A DNA stretch of 64,000 nucleotides from Platycnemis pennipes (taxonomy: Eukaryota; Arthropoda; Insecta; Odonata; Platycnemididae): positions 35,540,698 through 35,604,697 of the forward strand of contig OW121855.1 in the NCBI GenBank assembly GCA_933228895.1, written 5' to 3'. The position numbers and the translations under genes are program-made. The notes under the pieces are model-generated. The model did no database searches. It was not told where the DNA came from and was given only the letters and a program-made list of their open reading frames with translations. Positions 20,426 through 30,745 of the stretch are shown in pieces. How positions within the stretch are numbered: the stretch's first letter is position 1; every line of letters starts with the position of its first letter.

Positions 20426-20989
20426 CCATCGCAAAACAGACCGACATTCTGTTTGTACGCTATGTTTGGCTTTGGGATGTATAATAATATTGGAGCGCGG
20501 ATTAGGGGAGGAAACGGAATCCGTCACGACTTATAAATTCAGAACTCGCTAGTGGAATTCCTTGGCAAATGTGTCCAAAATGAGGGGCGGAAATCAAGGA
20601 GAAGGAAAACTAATTGTGTTTATGGGTATTCTGTCATAAGTAGTGATACATTTTGTAATCAATCAACTCATGTTTATCTTTTTTACTCCAAAATTCTTTT
20701 GTGCATTCAATTGACAATTTATGTGGAGATTTAGTCAGCCTCAAAGGTCACAGACCTGTAGGGAGGCTTCCTCCACTAAAATGCATTGCTGTTTAAAAAT
20801 CCTTGAATAAAATTACAACAAAATCCTATAATAATAATCGAGTCAGATATTAAGTAATCAAGATACAATGTTATACATCAGTTCAAATTTATAATCCAAA
20901 TCATTGATACAATCATCAATATTGTTCACATCGAGTCACTTCGCTCGCACTTTCAACAACTCGTCTTGCTAAATAATTGGGCATACGGG
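20426..20989. other. unique AT-rich DNA
   Basis: No gene, repeat or RNA recognised. One 60-codon frame at 20552-20734 lacks any recognisable feature. Confidence 0.35.
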
Positions 20990-21085
20990 TGTATGCCGCG
21001 TCGTATATCGGATTTTGCCCCGACGCGTCGACGTCGCGACGTTTCGTGACCGACTGCTGGTCACTTTTTCAAGGGAATCATGAGC
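20990..21085 (-). repeat. palindrome-rich repeat end with stem-GAAAC motif
   Basis: The minus strand reads a 6-bp stem GTGACC/GGTCAC (21064-21059 with 21051-21046, 7-nt loop) followed directly by GAAAC (21045-21041) and GTCG. Next to it is a CpG-rich run of overlapping palindromes (cgacgcgtcg, cgtcgcgacg). The layout resembles the foldback at 24421-24545 but lacks the CTGATGA box (CCTTGAAAAA is there instead). Probably the end of a non-autonomous element. Confidence 0.4.
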
Positions 21086-21520
21086 CGCGAAAGCTTCAAT
21101 GCAGAAACTCGTCTTGCGTTTAGGCATTTGTATATGTATGGACTAAAGTTTAATTGAACTTGAAGTAATAAACCGGCAACCTTGTAGGCAATTCTGAAAG
21201 TTTGATTCGTACTAATGATAGAGCATTTCATCGTATAGATGCGTCATTTTCATGATTTTGTGAGGTCAATGCAGTAATCGAGTAGTGTTCTAATGCACTC
21301 GTAGTTATGTCATCAGCGATTAGTTAACTATTATTACTATTCCGTTTTGACTGCAGTTGATATTCCTCACACTACGAGTATAGAAATTAATACTTAATTT
21401 TAAAACTCTTTACGTGATGTAAAACAAACTTAGTTTCCTGGAATCTATGTGTAGACTTATTTAGCTAAGGCATTCAGCTGTTGGGAAAAAATCATTTTTT
21501 CTTACTGGTATGAGACAGAC

Positions 21521-21640
21521 ATCTATATCTTCATCTGCGCAACACCCTGCAAGCCACCGCAACGGTGTGTGGCGAGGGTGAAGATCACCAAACTTGCACT
21601 ATAGACTTGCAAAAAAGCTAACAAGCTACAAGACTGTTTT
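21521..21640 (-). mobile_element. 3'-end fragment of an element F relative
   Basis: Reading the plus strand: tail remnant (atctatatcttcatctgcgc), then the complement of the 3' hairpin (accctgcaagccaccgc ... gtgtgtggc), then caccaaacttgcactatag from the 3' UTR. Diverged and short. Its sequence to the right, up to about 21640, still matches the 3' UTR of the older subfamily. Confidence 0.7.
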
Positions 21641-22071
21641 TTTGCATTTATGTTATAGCCATTCACATGCGTTAAACCTTAGCAATTCTTTTTTCGCATG
21701 TTCTCTGCAAAATCCTTATTAATCGTCAAGAGTTTCATTCGCATGTTTTTTCCGGAAGGATGGGAAAATCTTCGCTGTACTTATAGTCTCCTCTTAAGTT
21801 GTTAGTGCCTTCAGATTTCGTAGCAGAAAGTTTGGCTGTGTAAGGTTATGAAAAGTACGTAGCAGTGGTAGCCTTCAAGTTAGAGTAGTTGACCTTAATT
21901 TTTTGAAAATTGCGAATAACTTCGCCTTGAATTGAGGCTTTGTTTCTTTTTAATACATGCCCCCGTGCTCTCGGTTTTCACATGTTGTGGGCCAAATGAT
22001 ATAAAGACTGATCTTTGTTAGTGAATCCAATTTTCATTAAAACTTAAATGCTAAAATTTTTCACCGTATCT
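21641..22071. other. unique AT-rich DNA
   Basis: No recognisable gene or repeat between the 3'-end fragment and the RTE-like tail. Confidence 0.35.
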
Positions 22072-22287
22072 TAAGACACAATGGCCTGATGAAGACAATC
22101 GTCGAGGGAAAAGTGAACGGGAAAAATGGAAGAGGCAGGCCTCGTATGAGTTACATGGAGCAGGTCGTAAAGGACGTGAAAGAGAGGAACTACGTTGGTA
22201 TGAAGAGGTTGGCCGATAGAAGAATCGAGTGGAGGGCTGCGTCAAACCAATCCTAGGATTGTTGACCCTTGATGATGATGATGATAT
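22072..22287 (+). mobile_element. RTE-like non-LTR element, 3' end with ATG-repeat tail
   Basis: The plus strand is open to a TAG near 22254 and encodes RHNGLMKTIVEGKVNGK, GRGRPRMSYMEQVVKDV and MKRLADRRIEWRAASNQS. This is the familiar C-terminus of an arthropod endonuclease-reverse transcriptase family. It is followed by aggattgttgacc and four or five ATG units. The same tail occurs at 11714-11807 and, inverted, at 55515 and 57953. Clade assignment to RTE is tentative. Confidence 0.75.
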
Positions 22288-22624
22288 TATGAAGTAATTA
22301 CTGGTGGTACCGGTAGTACTGCCATTTTTACTATGTAGTATTTTTCACCTATTCCAATGACTTTCCTTTTACGTCCTGGTTTCCTGCTTTTCATCCCGGT
22401 TTTCCCCCATCGCCTTGCTATTTTCCTTCATCGGAGGAGTCTTTCTTGCGAATGGAACCGGTTCTCGTGGAAGTCACCGCGATCCTGTCTGACCTTGTCC
22501 TTGATTTGCGTACTTGCAGTGCTCGAAGTTGCCTGCGCATCTTCTTTTGTGGACTAAAATTTCTCTGTTAGTGCCGGACTGCATTACTCTCATATATGAC
22601 ATTCACATGATGTGCATATGTAAT
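22288..22624. other. unique DNA between two RTE-like fragments
   Basis: No recognised feature. A 66-codon frame (22357-22557) has no domain. Confidence 0.35.
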
Positions 22625-22868
22625 TGTCAGACGACCGATGGAGGAACGAAGGAATCAAAAGAAAATTGAGAGAAAAGAGAAGTCTGATGACTACATTAAA
22701 AAGAATACGGGACGACCTAATCAGCTGTATCTTGAGATATGATGATCTGATGAAGACAGTCGATGAGGTAAAAGTGAATAGGAAGACTGGCTAAATAAGA
22801 GATATATGGAGTAAATAATGAATGATGTCAAAGGAAAATCGAGTGGAGACCTGCGTCAAACCAATCTT
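22625..22868 (+). mobile_element. RTE-like fragment interrupted by element F relatives
   Basis: Decayed version of the same C-terminal region (gatctgatgaagacagtcga, aaaatcgagtggagacctgc, gtcaaaccaatc). It stops at 22868 just before the ATG tail, where an inverted tail of the F family (catctacatctacataatacc) begins. The rest of the tail is not found beyond the cluster, so deletion as well as insertion has happened. Confidence 0.65.
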
Positions 22869-23305
22869 CATCTACATCTACATAATACCATTGTCAGATC
22901 GCAGGTTGAAATTTAGACTTAATCTCTTAAAAAATTCCAAGACCATATTTTCAGAGAGAATGTTAAAAATATTTTGCGGAACCCAACTTACTATGGTAGA
23001 CTGGACTTTAATCACAAAATTAGAGAAATAGGTTGCCGAACTGAGAGATTCAGAATGTCCTTTTTTCCTTGTACTGTTAGGGATATGAATAACGGTAAAT
23101 GTATCCAGTACGAGTGTAGCAATAGGTAACATTGGTAGCTGCATGTTTGTATAAGGACTTAAAGCTAACCCAACTAACAGCATGTTTTTGCATATATGCT
23201 TTGCTATTTTAATTTTTAATTACAAATGTTATGCATGATATGTAGTGCATGTTTGGAGAGAGTTCACCCCCTTCCACACACCTTTATGGTGGCTTGCAGG
23301 GTATT
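22869..23305 (+). mobile_element. old element F relative, ORF2 C-terminus to 3' hairpin
   Basis: The first 20 bp (22869-22888) are an inverted 3' tail plus aatacc. From 22889 the plus strand encodes the decayed ORF2 end (cagatcgcaggttgaaattt matches the SERRLKFRF region of the young protein), then the 3' UTR with gcatgtttggagagagttc and the hairpin ending gcagggtatt at 23305. It belongs to the older subfamily with TATGTAGATG-type tails. Confidence 0.7.
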
Positions 23306-23455
23306 CTACATCTACACCTACATAATACCCTGCAAGCCACCACGAGGGTGTGTGGCAGGGGGTGATTTCTCACCAAACATGCACTACATATCATGCATTA
23401 AAAAGGAATAGTATTAATATAGTAGTCAGAACAACACTATTTAAATATTAGTATT
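23306..23455 (-). mobile_element. inverted 3'-end fragment abutting the previous fragment
   Basis: Reads ctacatctacacctacataataccctgcaagccacc, the reverse complement of an F 3' end, followed by the UTR (ccaaacatgcactacatatc). Together with the preceding fragment it makes a perfect 18-bp inverted repeat, 23288-23305 with 23324-23341, separated by 18 nt of tail. Confidence 0.75.
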
Positions 23456-23995
23456 ATGTAGATGTAGATGAATACCCTTAAACCATACATTTTTGTGGCA
23501 GGGGATGAATTCACACCAAATATGCATTACTCATCATGCATAAAAAGTAGGTATTCCAGTCTAGAGTTCGCAATTAAAAATTGGTAAAAATAGCAAAGCA
23601 AGCACTCAATATCATGGAGTTAGATGGGCTAGCTTAAATTCCTTATACCAACATGCTATCCACTACCTATGCTATCCATGGATAAACTCGTATTTATGCT
23701 ATGGGATGTATTTACAGCTTCTTGGTACGAGGAAAGAAGGATATTTTTAATCTGTCAGTTCGGCAATCAATTCCTCTAACTTTATGATTAATGTTCAGTA
23801 TACCAGATTAAGTTCGCAAAATATTTTTAACCTCAACAGTGAAAACACTATCTTGGAATTCATTTTAGAGATCAGGTCTCAATATCAACCTACGGTCTAA
23901 CAATGATTCTCATTTCAGTTCATCTGATACACTGGTTACGATATTATCAAACTGTACCTTTACAAATCTTGCCGATCTTGGTGTGTTGAAAACTG
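23456..23995 (-). mobile_element. old inverted element F relative, 3' end to ORF2 C-terminus
   Basis: Begins tatgtagatgtagatgaata, then a decayed hairpin (ttttgtggcagggg), UTR (ccaaatatgcattactcatc) and a long decayed minus-strand ORF2 end (acgaggaaagaagg, ctgtcagttcggcaatcaat, gatacactggttacg, aatcttgccgatctt). The tail bases are in the sense orientation although the body is antisense, a sign of rearrangement or nested insertion. Confidence 0.7.
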
Positions 23996-23999
23996 CCGC

Positions 24000-24125
24000 A
24001 GAAAAAAGGTGACCTGGACCGTGATTTGAACCACGGATCTTGACTTGCCGGACCAATGCGCTGAAGCAGTGAACTTCAACTTCAGTGAACCCGAAATTCC
24101 AGATCCCAGAGGAGATTTTTAGGAG
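24000..24125 (-). repeat. SINE-like repeat with tRNA-derived head
   Basis: On the minus strand a box-B-like gtggttcaaatcac (24018-24031) is preceded by cagcgcattggtccggcaag, similar to a tRNA D-arm region. It adjoins the end of the preceding F relative. No intact cloverleaf can be drawn, so this is not called a tRNA gene. Confidence 0.4.
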
Positions 24126-24420
24126 GATATGGGAGGTCAGATAATTTTCAGCGCACCTACGGAAAGAACATACATAAAGGCAAAATAAAATCTTAAATCA
24201 ATCTTAAGGTTAATGACTAGTGATGAGTAGTTGTAATATTCCCTCACCAGTCATATCTAATGCTACATTATAAATGTAGCGTAGGAAACTGGCTCAGATT
24301 TATCAATTCATTCCGTTCTGCCATATTATTTTTTCGCTTATTACTCATTTATACCTTTCCTAGAATCCCGAAATTCTTTACTTCATGGTCTCTCCGACTA
24401 GATTCAACGATCACCTAATC
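24126..24420. other. unique AT-rich DNA
   Basis: No feature recognised. Confidence 0.3.
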
Positions 24421-24545
24421 ATGAAAATGAAAGTACTTGGTTAATTCCACTATTTATTTTGGATGACTCGACCGGTTTCAACCTTTGCAGGTCATCATCA
24501 GGAGAAATATAAATAGTGGAATTAACCAAGTACTTTCATTTTCAT
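24421..24545 (-). repeat. foldback element with hammerhead-like core
   Basis: Two perfect 37-bp inverted arms (24421-24457 and 24509-24545) enclose a 51-bp centre. On the minus strand the centre reads CTGATGA (24501-24495), T, a 4-bp stem GACC/GGTT with a 6-nt loop, GAAAC (24479-24475), then CGGTCGA and GTC (24467-24465). Order and boxes match the hammerhead ribozyme core (CUGAUGA, helix II, GAAA, short helix III, GUC). The 37-bp arms would take the place of helix I, but about four unpaired bases per side separate them from the core. A ribozyme relic is possible; a plain MITE is the alternative. Confidence 0.6.
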
Positions 24546-25824
24546 TATGTCTAAATTCCACCAAGTTAACTTTCCGACCATCGATTTTATCACCTAATCG
24601 ACCACCCCTAATCTCCCAATACAATACTCCTCATTCTAATTCTAGTTTTATATTCGAACATTACAGATTGTTGCATGTCAACCGCTTTCTGAAGTTGGCC
24701 GAACCATGAAAGCTAGCTCACATTTTAGTTTCATATGCGTCTGTTACTTTGGCATACTGTCACGCCTCTTCGTCAGAGGAATCTTTTTTATGCCCGGCAT
24801 TTTTTGGAGAATTGTCAACGAAATGTTTTTTCCTTCAGGAATTACTCTTCCATAGATATAGTAGATATCAGCCAGCAGAAGAGTGTTTTTTTTCGTCTGT
24901 TGGAAATAGTTGCAGCTGTCGTGTAGAGATTTGTATCCTTTTTGAGAGATTTATTATCCTTTTGGCGTTTATTAAGATTATTTTCTAAGCTTCTCAAGCC
25001 TGCAACCATTTTAGGTTTTCTTTATCTCTCTTTGCGTCAAATTCTTGGTGTTGTGGTATCATACTTATTGTAAGCTCATTGCTGTAAACCAAGGCTGCAA
25101 AATAAGAGAAGAATGGGGAACTCGAAAAATAAGTAGGTACATAATTGCGTTATATGCCGTAAAGTTGCTGGAGTATATCTTCTCAAGGTGTGGACTCGTA
25201 CACGTCGACTGGTTTCTCATCTTTCCTTGAGTGGGTGTTTATTTGATGCATATGATGTCGTGTAAGCCTTTTTTCATAAATGTTCTTGAAAAGCTAATCA
25301 TGTCAGAAGGATTTTTTCAGCCCTTCTTCTTCTTCAAGGTAATCCTCTTCCTTGGAGGATGGCATTCCATTCGGAGGATCTAAATGAATGACACAAAATA
25401 CTGCTCGTCGTGTCTTTTTCTATTGAGACTGTTGGTGTACCCTATTTGGCTAATGTTTTTAAGACAATAGTACCCATTAAAATTGTAAATATCTCTCAAA
25501 CACATTTTTTTTGCATCTAGTTCGAAGTATGCTAAGTATTCATGCTACCGCAGCGGTTTGTGAAGAGGTGTGATTTCTGCGTTAAATATAAATATCGAGT
25601 GAAGGAATTAGCAGTGAATCTTAATCAAATTGTTTATGACAGCTTTCCTTTAATGCTGCTTTTAATGTTAGAAAATCGTCTTGTCCAGGGAAGGCGCGCT
25701 ATTACTATTCACTGTCGTGAATGTGGATTTCTATGGAACGAGACTGTCGTTCCATTCAAATTTCATACCGAGCTACGCTTCATCCGTCATTACGGAATAT
25801 CAAGGATGGCACACATAAAGAGCC
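24546..25824. other. unique AT-rich DNA, no gene recognised
   Basis: Several short frames (for example 24749-24988 and 25542-25832, plus) have no recognisable domain. No repeat identified. Confidence 0.35.
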
Positions 25825-26169
25825 GTCTATAAATTACGTAACGCGAAAGGGGGGAGGGATCGAGCCAATTGGTACCTTGCACTATCAAAAGGGAGTAAGG
25901 GTACTGCTGTTACGTTGTTGTATTGGGAGAATGATACGCTATGTTCATCTTTTGCTCAAATAATAACGATATTACGCATAATAATTAGTGAATTCGTAAT
26001 AATAATGATTTATATATTAGTTATTTATAAAGTCTGTTTTGTGATAAACAAAAAGGTTGGGGTTCTTTGGTTATTTCAATTTAGGGGATCCTAGGATCAT
26101 AGACGGCGCGTTACAGTGAGGGAGGTGGGAGTTAAAAAGTGGAAAATCAGCGTTACATAATATATGGAC
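25825..26169. repeat. 345-bp MITE-like element with 20-bp terminal inverted repeats
   Basis: The left terminus gtctataaattacgtaacgc (25825-25844) and right terminus gcgttacataatatatggac (26150-26169) are inverted copies matching at 17 of 20 positions. Each end is followed inward by a purine-rich G stretch (gaaaggggggaggg; on the right, gtgagggaggtggga). The interior is AT-rich and non-coding. No clear target-site duplication was found at the edges. Superfamily not assigned. Confidence 0.65.
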
Positions 26170-27154
26170 TCAATTTGGACTAGGCTAGGATTTCCCACGG
26201 GGATAGATCCTATTGTCTATCTTGAAGCTTAATAAGCACTCCCAAGGCAGCATTTTATTCCTGCCACTGTGAACGGCTGCGGTTTGCATCGTAGATTTTG
26301 AGAGAAAAAACCCCGTGGCTCGAACCACGGACATTTTGTCTCTCCTGTACGGGAGAGCTTTTTCCGCTGGCAATGACAAAAAACTCGATAGTCATCCATA
26401 GCCGTAGGAGTAAAATATTGCTGTTATATTTGTTATTTTCCAGTCATTCAGAACCACATATTCTCTTTAGGATTTCTTAAATTACACATCTAGGTAGACG
26501 GAGCTTTGTCTGAAGCTCTTTCTCTGTTTTGCCGATCTGCAGTTTAATGAGGACGTGGAGATTTATTGGGGCAGTATAATATTGTTGAGCGAGTAGATGT
26601 TTGGCGGCAGCATTCCGCTCTGCAGACGGAGCTCTCAATGTAGAGAGAGAGAGTTCTCACGAGTCTCTCTTCTGTTTTTCCCAACCAACCCTCCCCACCC
26701 CCTGCTCTCAACCCATCTCCATTCCCTGCTCCCACTCTTCCCCAGCCATCACCCCCACAGCTCCTCCGCTTTCCTCTCGTCTCGTTCCTTTCTGCTGTTT
26801 AAGTAGTCGTAGTATACTCACGCGGCGGGATGTAAGACGGATGGGCACATTGCCGCCCTCGCCATTTCCCCGGTAACCTCCCCCCCCACCCATCACAGCA
26901 CTTCCCGCCACCTCGAGACGTGGGCACGAACATCCGCTTCTCGCCACCGTCTGCGGGGATCTCCAGACGAAGAAATAGGAAGGAAAAGAGAGGCGTGCTC
27001 GGATTGGCACATGCATTAGTGCTCGGAGGTACCGTGAATAACGCCAGGCTCGTCTGGTATTAGCCATCCATCTTATTTTTATGTCATTATAGTTCTACTC
27101 GTTTCCGTGTCTGCATCGAGAAAGCCGTTAATGAAACGTAAGAGAAGGCTTCAT
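26170..27154. other. unique DNA with tRNA-like and GC-rich patches
   Basis: On the minus strand near 26310-26335 a box-B-like gtggttcgagccac is followed by a run of T, which may be a SINE or pseudo-tRNA remnant. A pyrimidine-rich to GC-rich region at 26660-27060 has overlapping frames on both strands without domains. Confidence 0.35.
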
Positions 27155-27275
27155 GAGTGAATATACATGGGGATAAAATCATCAAGCTGCGGTCATTGCA
27201 GAGACAGACGGAGAAGAATACTATGGTATACATGGAAAAGACAATAGCCAGATATCACTTGAAGATATCTGGCTG
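27155..27275 (+). mobile_element. internal fragment of the RTE-like family
   Basis: The plus strand encodes a decayed VNIHGDKI followed by MEKTIARYHLKI. These blocks surround the catalytic FADD in the copy at 56150-56330, where VNIHGEKI and MEKTMSRYQLKI are read on the minus strand. The catalytic block itself is missing. The fragment lacks both ends and is fused to an F relative at about 27276. Confidence 0.6.
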
Positions 27276-28018
27276 ACCTATATGAAACTACCTATGCTAT
27301 CCTTTGACTCACTCGTATTTATGCTTTTTGATATATTTACAGCTACCCATTCATATCCATATTTGTACGAGGAAATAAGGACATTTTGAATATGTCAGTT
27401 CGGCAATCAATTTCTCTAATTTTGTGATCCATTCTACAATAGTAAGTTCGCAAAATATTTTTAATGTCATCAGTGAAAGTATTATCTTTGAATTTATTTG
27501 AGAGATTAAGTCTTAATTTCAACCTACTATCTGATAATGATATCCATTTTAGTTCATTAAATAGACTGGTTACGCAAATATAGCTATATATCGTTTCTTT
27601 ACAAATCTTGCAGATCTTCGCTGCACATGTTCAAGTTCATTATTTAGGCCTATTTCGTATGGATCCCATATATTGGCAGTGTATTCCAAAAGAGGTCTAA
27701 CAAGGGCAAAGTAGCTGATTTCACGTCCATGATCGTCACATTTACCCTGTACTCTTTAGATGAATCCCAGTTTACGATTAGCTTGACCCATTATTTCACG
27801 TATATGTTTACTCCAAGAAAAATCATGTGTTAGTCTTATTTCAACATATTAAATGGATTTCACGTTTGTTAATTTATTTTTCCTTATGTTGTAAATGCTA
27901 GGAGGAGAACTATTCTTTTTCCAAAGATCATTACTACACATTTTTTAAAATTTAAATAAAACTGCCTTGTATCACATCATTTTTCAATTAATTTTAGGTC
28001 ATCATTTAATTATTTTTA
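27276..28018 (-). mobile_element. old element F relative, ORF2 portion without a 3' end
   Basis: The minus strand retains the decayed end of the reverse transcriptase through the C-terminus. The plus strand has the complement of VWDP (atggatcccata), of the RPLLEY region (tattccaaaagaggtctaac) and of the ITKDLSW region. The 3' hairpin and tail are missing at 27276, where an RTE-like fragment abuts. A normal target-primed insertion keeps its 3' end, so a later deletion or recombination is implied. Confidence 0.65.
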
Positions 28019-28359
28019 ATCGTTTGGGCATAGAATTTCCCTGTACGCTACTGCGCCATACCAAATCCCGTCATTACTTATTGAAACCAGTGAGTTAAAG
28101 TTCTCTGTCCAATTTTTCGTGCACTTCATGACTAAAGCAGAGCATTTTTTGCCCTGAATGCGTTTAAACCCCACTTCATCCACAAATTGGCAATATTTCA
28201 AGCTTTTATTTCGTGTGATTCGCTCTAGACCGCTGTCAAGATTTGTGCACTAGAGCGGCTAGTGTCTATTTAAATTCATCTTAATCTTATGAGTTCTCTA
28301 AAAGCCACGTCGAAGGTGCGTGTTTGGGGGCAATAACCGTATCGCTGAATGGGAATATG
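28019..28359. other. unique DNA
   Basis: No gene recognised. The first part may be an undetectable continuation of the decayed element, but I cannot support that. Confidence 0.3.
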
Positions 28360-28399
28360 AGGCAAAGACAAAAAATTTGATGTTTTTTTGTCTTTGCCT
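28360..28399. repeat. perfect 16-bp hairpin
   Basis: aggcaaagacaaaaaa (28360-28375) and its exact complement (28384-28399) are separated by 8 nt. A weaker outer match (agccacgt on the left, acgtggct on the right) suggests a small foldback element of about 140 bp. Confidence 0.6.
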
Positions 28400-30243
28400 G
28401 CGTGTATTTTCAATGACTAAACGTGGCTTCTGAAAGGGCGTCCTTTTTGTTGTCAGAAGAATTGCCACTTGAAACCTAAGCGAATTCAGCAATTCTTTTC
28501 ACACTCTTCGATCATTGTTTTTTATGGAGTCCCTTCCATGCTTGTAACGCAATCTGTCGTCAGGAGCGTTGCTGGTTCTTCTTCCTTATTCGCATCGAAA
28601 TCTCCTGCATTCAGAAAAGACCTGCTGCCCGCAACTGGCTCTTTTTTCCCGCGGCGAGCGTAGGCTTTTTCCCTCCGGTTCCCAAAATTTATGTGTGGCT
28701 TCGTAGCCAAGAAATTGCTGCCCTTGCACCCACAATTCTTTCGAGCGCGCGTCTATCATTGTTTCACCCCTCTGGCATTAGCCCTCGCCTTTAGTGGTGG
28801 GGATTGATGTACGACTCGCTTTCTCCCTTCCATCACACCCCTTTGTTCTCATCATCTCCATCATCATAATCTGAATCTCTACAGCTCCCACCATCATCCT
28901 TCATTTCCCACGTGTGGTAGTGCTTTCAGTCGTCTTCCCATGTGGAAACGTGTATTATAGCGTGAAATAATGAACTCGATTGCCCGGCAGTGATGCAGTT
29001 ACCGACGTCGACAAGATTCCTTCAAAAAATCACGCCAGATTAGATTCCGAGAAATGTTTTGAAGTTCTTCGCAGGCAGTGGAAATTATTGACAGTTTGCG
29101 TTTAGTGGTAGGTATCTCCTTGCATTTATATACAAATTGTAATACTATTTCTTTTAGAATCTCAGGATATTTATTTGTCTAAAAAAGGACGTTCTGCCTT
29201 CACTACCGCAACACTTAATAACTTCTCACTCAATATAGGATGAGCGTAAAGAAGCGCGAAAGCTCAGATATATGCTTAGAAAGTTAATTTGTGAGTAAAT
29301 AATGCAATTACTGTTTATTTAAGACATGTAAATAATGGCACAGTATGTGAAAATTTGTATCAGACTTTAACCAATGTTATACGTAACTGGAGTAACCGAT
29401 AGTTCTATTTTAACCATTATTTAAAAATTGATTGTTTTTACTTTTATTAGATCTCTAACAATTACTCATATGCTCAACAAATCGTATAGTCTAAACTAGA
29501 TCCCGAAAAATAAGTTTTAGCTTGGCAACCAACGAAATTCAGCCCAAAATTAATTCGTAATTTAAGGGGCTAAAAAACTTTTGGTTCATACTTGATACCC
29601 GCCACCGGTCAAACGAGAGCGAGTGAAAATGTCTTTCTTGTCTCAAAATGCCTCGAAGGAAGGGAATTTACGATTTAAGCGTCAGCTGTATTCGCGAAAT
29701 GACCCGGAAGTCATCGAATACGTTTGGGCTCATTTAATTACCCCACATATGTAAATTGCCTGCACTTTAGGACGCGGAACTGTTGGGTGTGGAAATTTGT
29801 GCGACGCGCTCCTAAAGACGGTCGTAACACCCCTTCTGACCAGCAATGACTGCCATCCCTTTCCATTTGCACGGAATGTCTTGCTTTATAGGACTGTCTT
29901 TGCGGAATCTCCGCATTCGGGGTCCTATTTCTATTGCCTCAGCTGCAGAGGTTTGGATGTTAAGGACCAAATAACGATATAGGTTGGTATTTTATTTCTA
30001 AATGTTTTTGCTGAAACGTGAGTGGGATGTGACACGGATTTAAAGGGATCTTTGACGAAACATTTCACCGTTATAAAATGTACATACATTTTATATTATG
30101 TATCCATATTAGGGAGATATAGATGAAAATCTCGCGGGCCACTGTTAGTATATCGCCGGCGTGAGAATCCATCTTGGGCATGGTTGTTACGATTATGAGA
30201 ACCCATCTTAGAATTAGGCTTATGATCAAGTTATATTGCGATA
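28400..30243. other. unique AT-rich DNA, no gene recognised
   Basis: Apart from short frames without domains (28469-28663, 29797-29982), I see nothing I can name. Confidence 0.35.
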
Positions 30244-30745
30244 ACATCTGCATCTACATAATACCCTGCACGCCACCATAAAGGTGTGTGGCAGGGGGTG
30301 AATTCTCACCAAACATGCACTACATATCATGCATAATAAAGGACTAGTATTAATATACTAGTCTAAACTTCACTATTTAAAAAAAAGAAAAAAAATAGCA
30401 AAGCAAACATGATGTTAGTTGGGTTAGCTTTAAGTCCTCATACCGACTTGCAGCTACATATGCTATCCATTGCTACTCTCGTATTGGATATATTTACCGT
30501 TATTCATATCCCTAACTGTACGAGGAAAAAAGGACATTTTGCAACAGTCAATTTCTCTAATTTTGTGACTATGGTCCAGTCTACTATAGTAAGTTGGGGT
30601 TCGCAAAATATTTTTAACATCATCACTGAAAATATGGTCATAGAATTAAGAGATTAAGTCTACATTTCAACCTGCGATCTGACAATGATTCCCATTTTAA
30701 TTCATTTGATTGACTGGTTACACTAATATAATTACCGCACCGATA
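30244..30745 (-). mobile_element. old element F relative, 3' end to ORF2 C-terminus
   Basis: The plus strand begins catctgcatctacataatacc (tail), followed by the inverted hairpin (cctgcacgccaccataaagg ... gtgtggcaggggg), UTR (ccaaacatgcactacatatc) and a decayed minus-strand ORF2 C-terminus (tgtacgaggaaaaaagg, ttcgcaaaatatttttaac, tgatctg-like block). It is the same older subfamily as 22869-23995 and shares its TATGTAGATG-type tail. Confidence 0.75.

Noticed and set aside
26310..26390. tRNA gene on the minus strand (box-B-like gtggttcgagccac followed by T-run)
   Set aside because: No cloverleaf can be folded and box A is absent; at most a SINE or pseudo-tRNA remnant.
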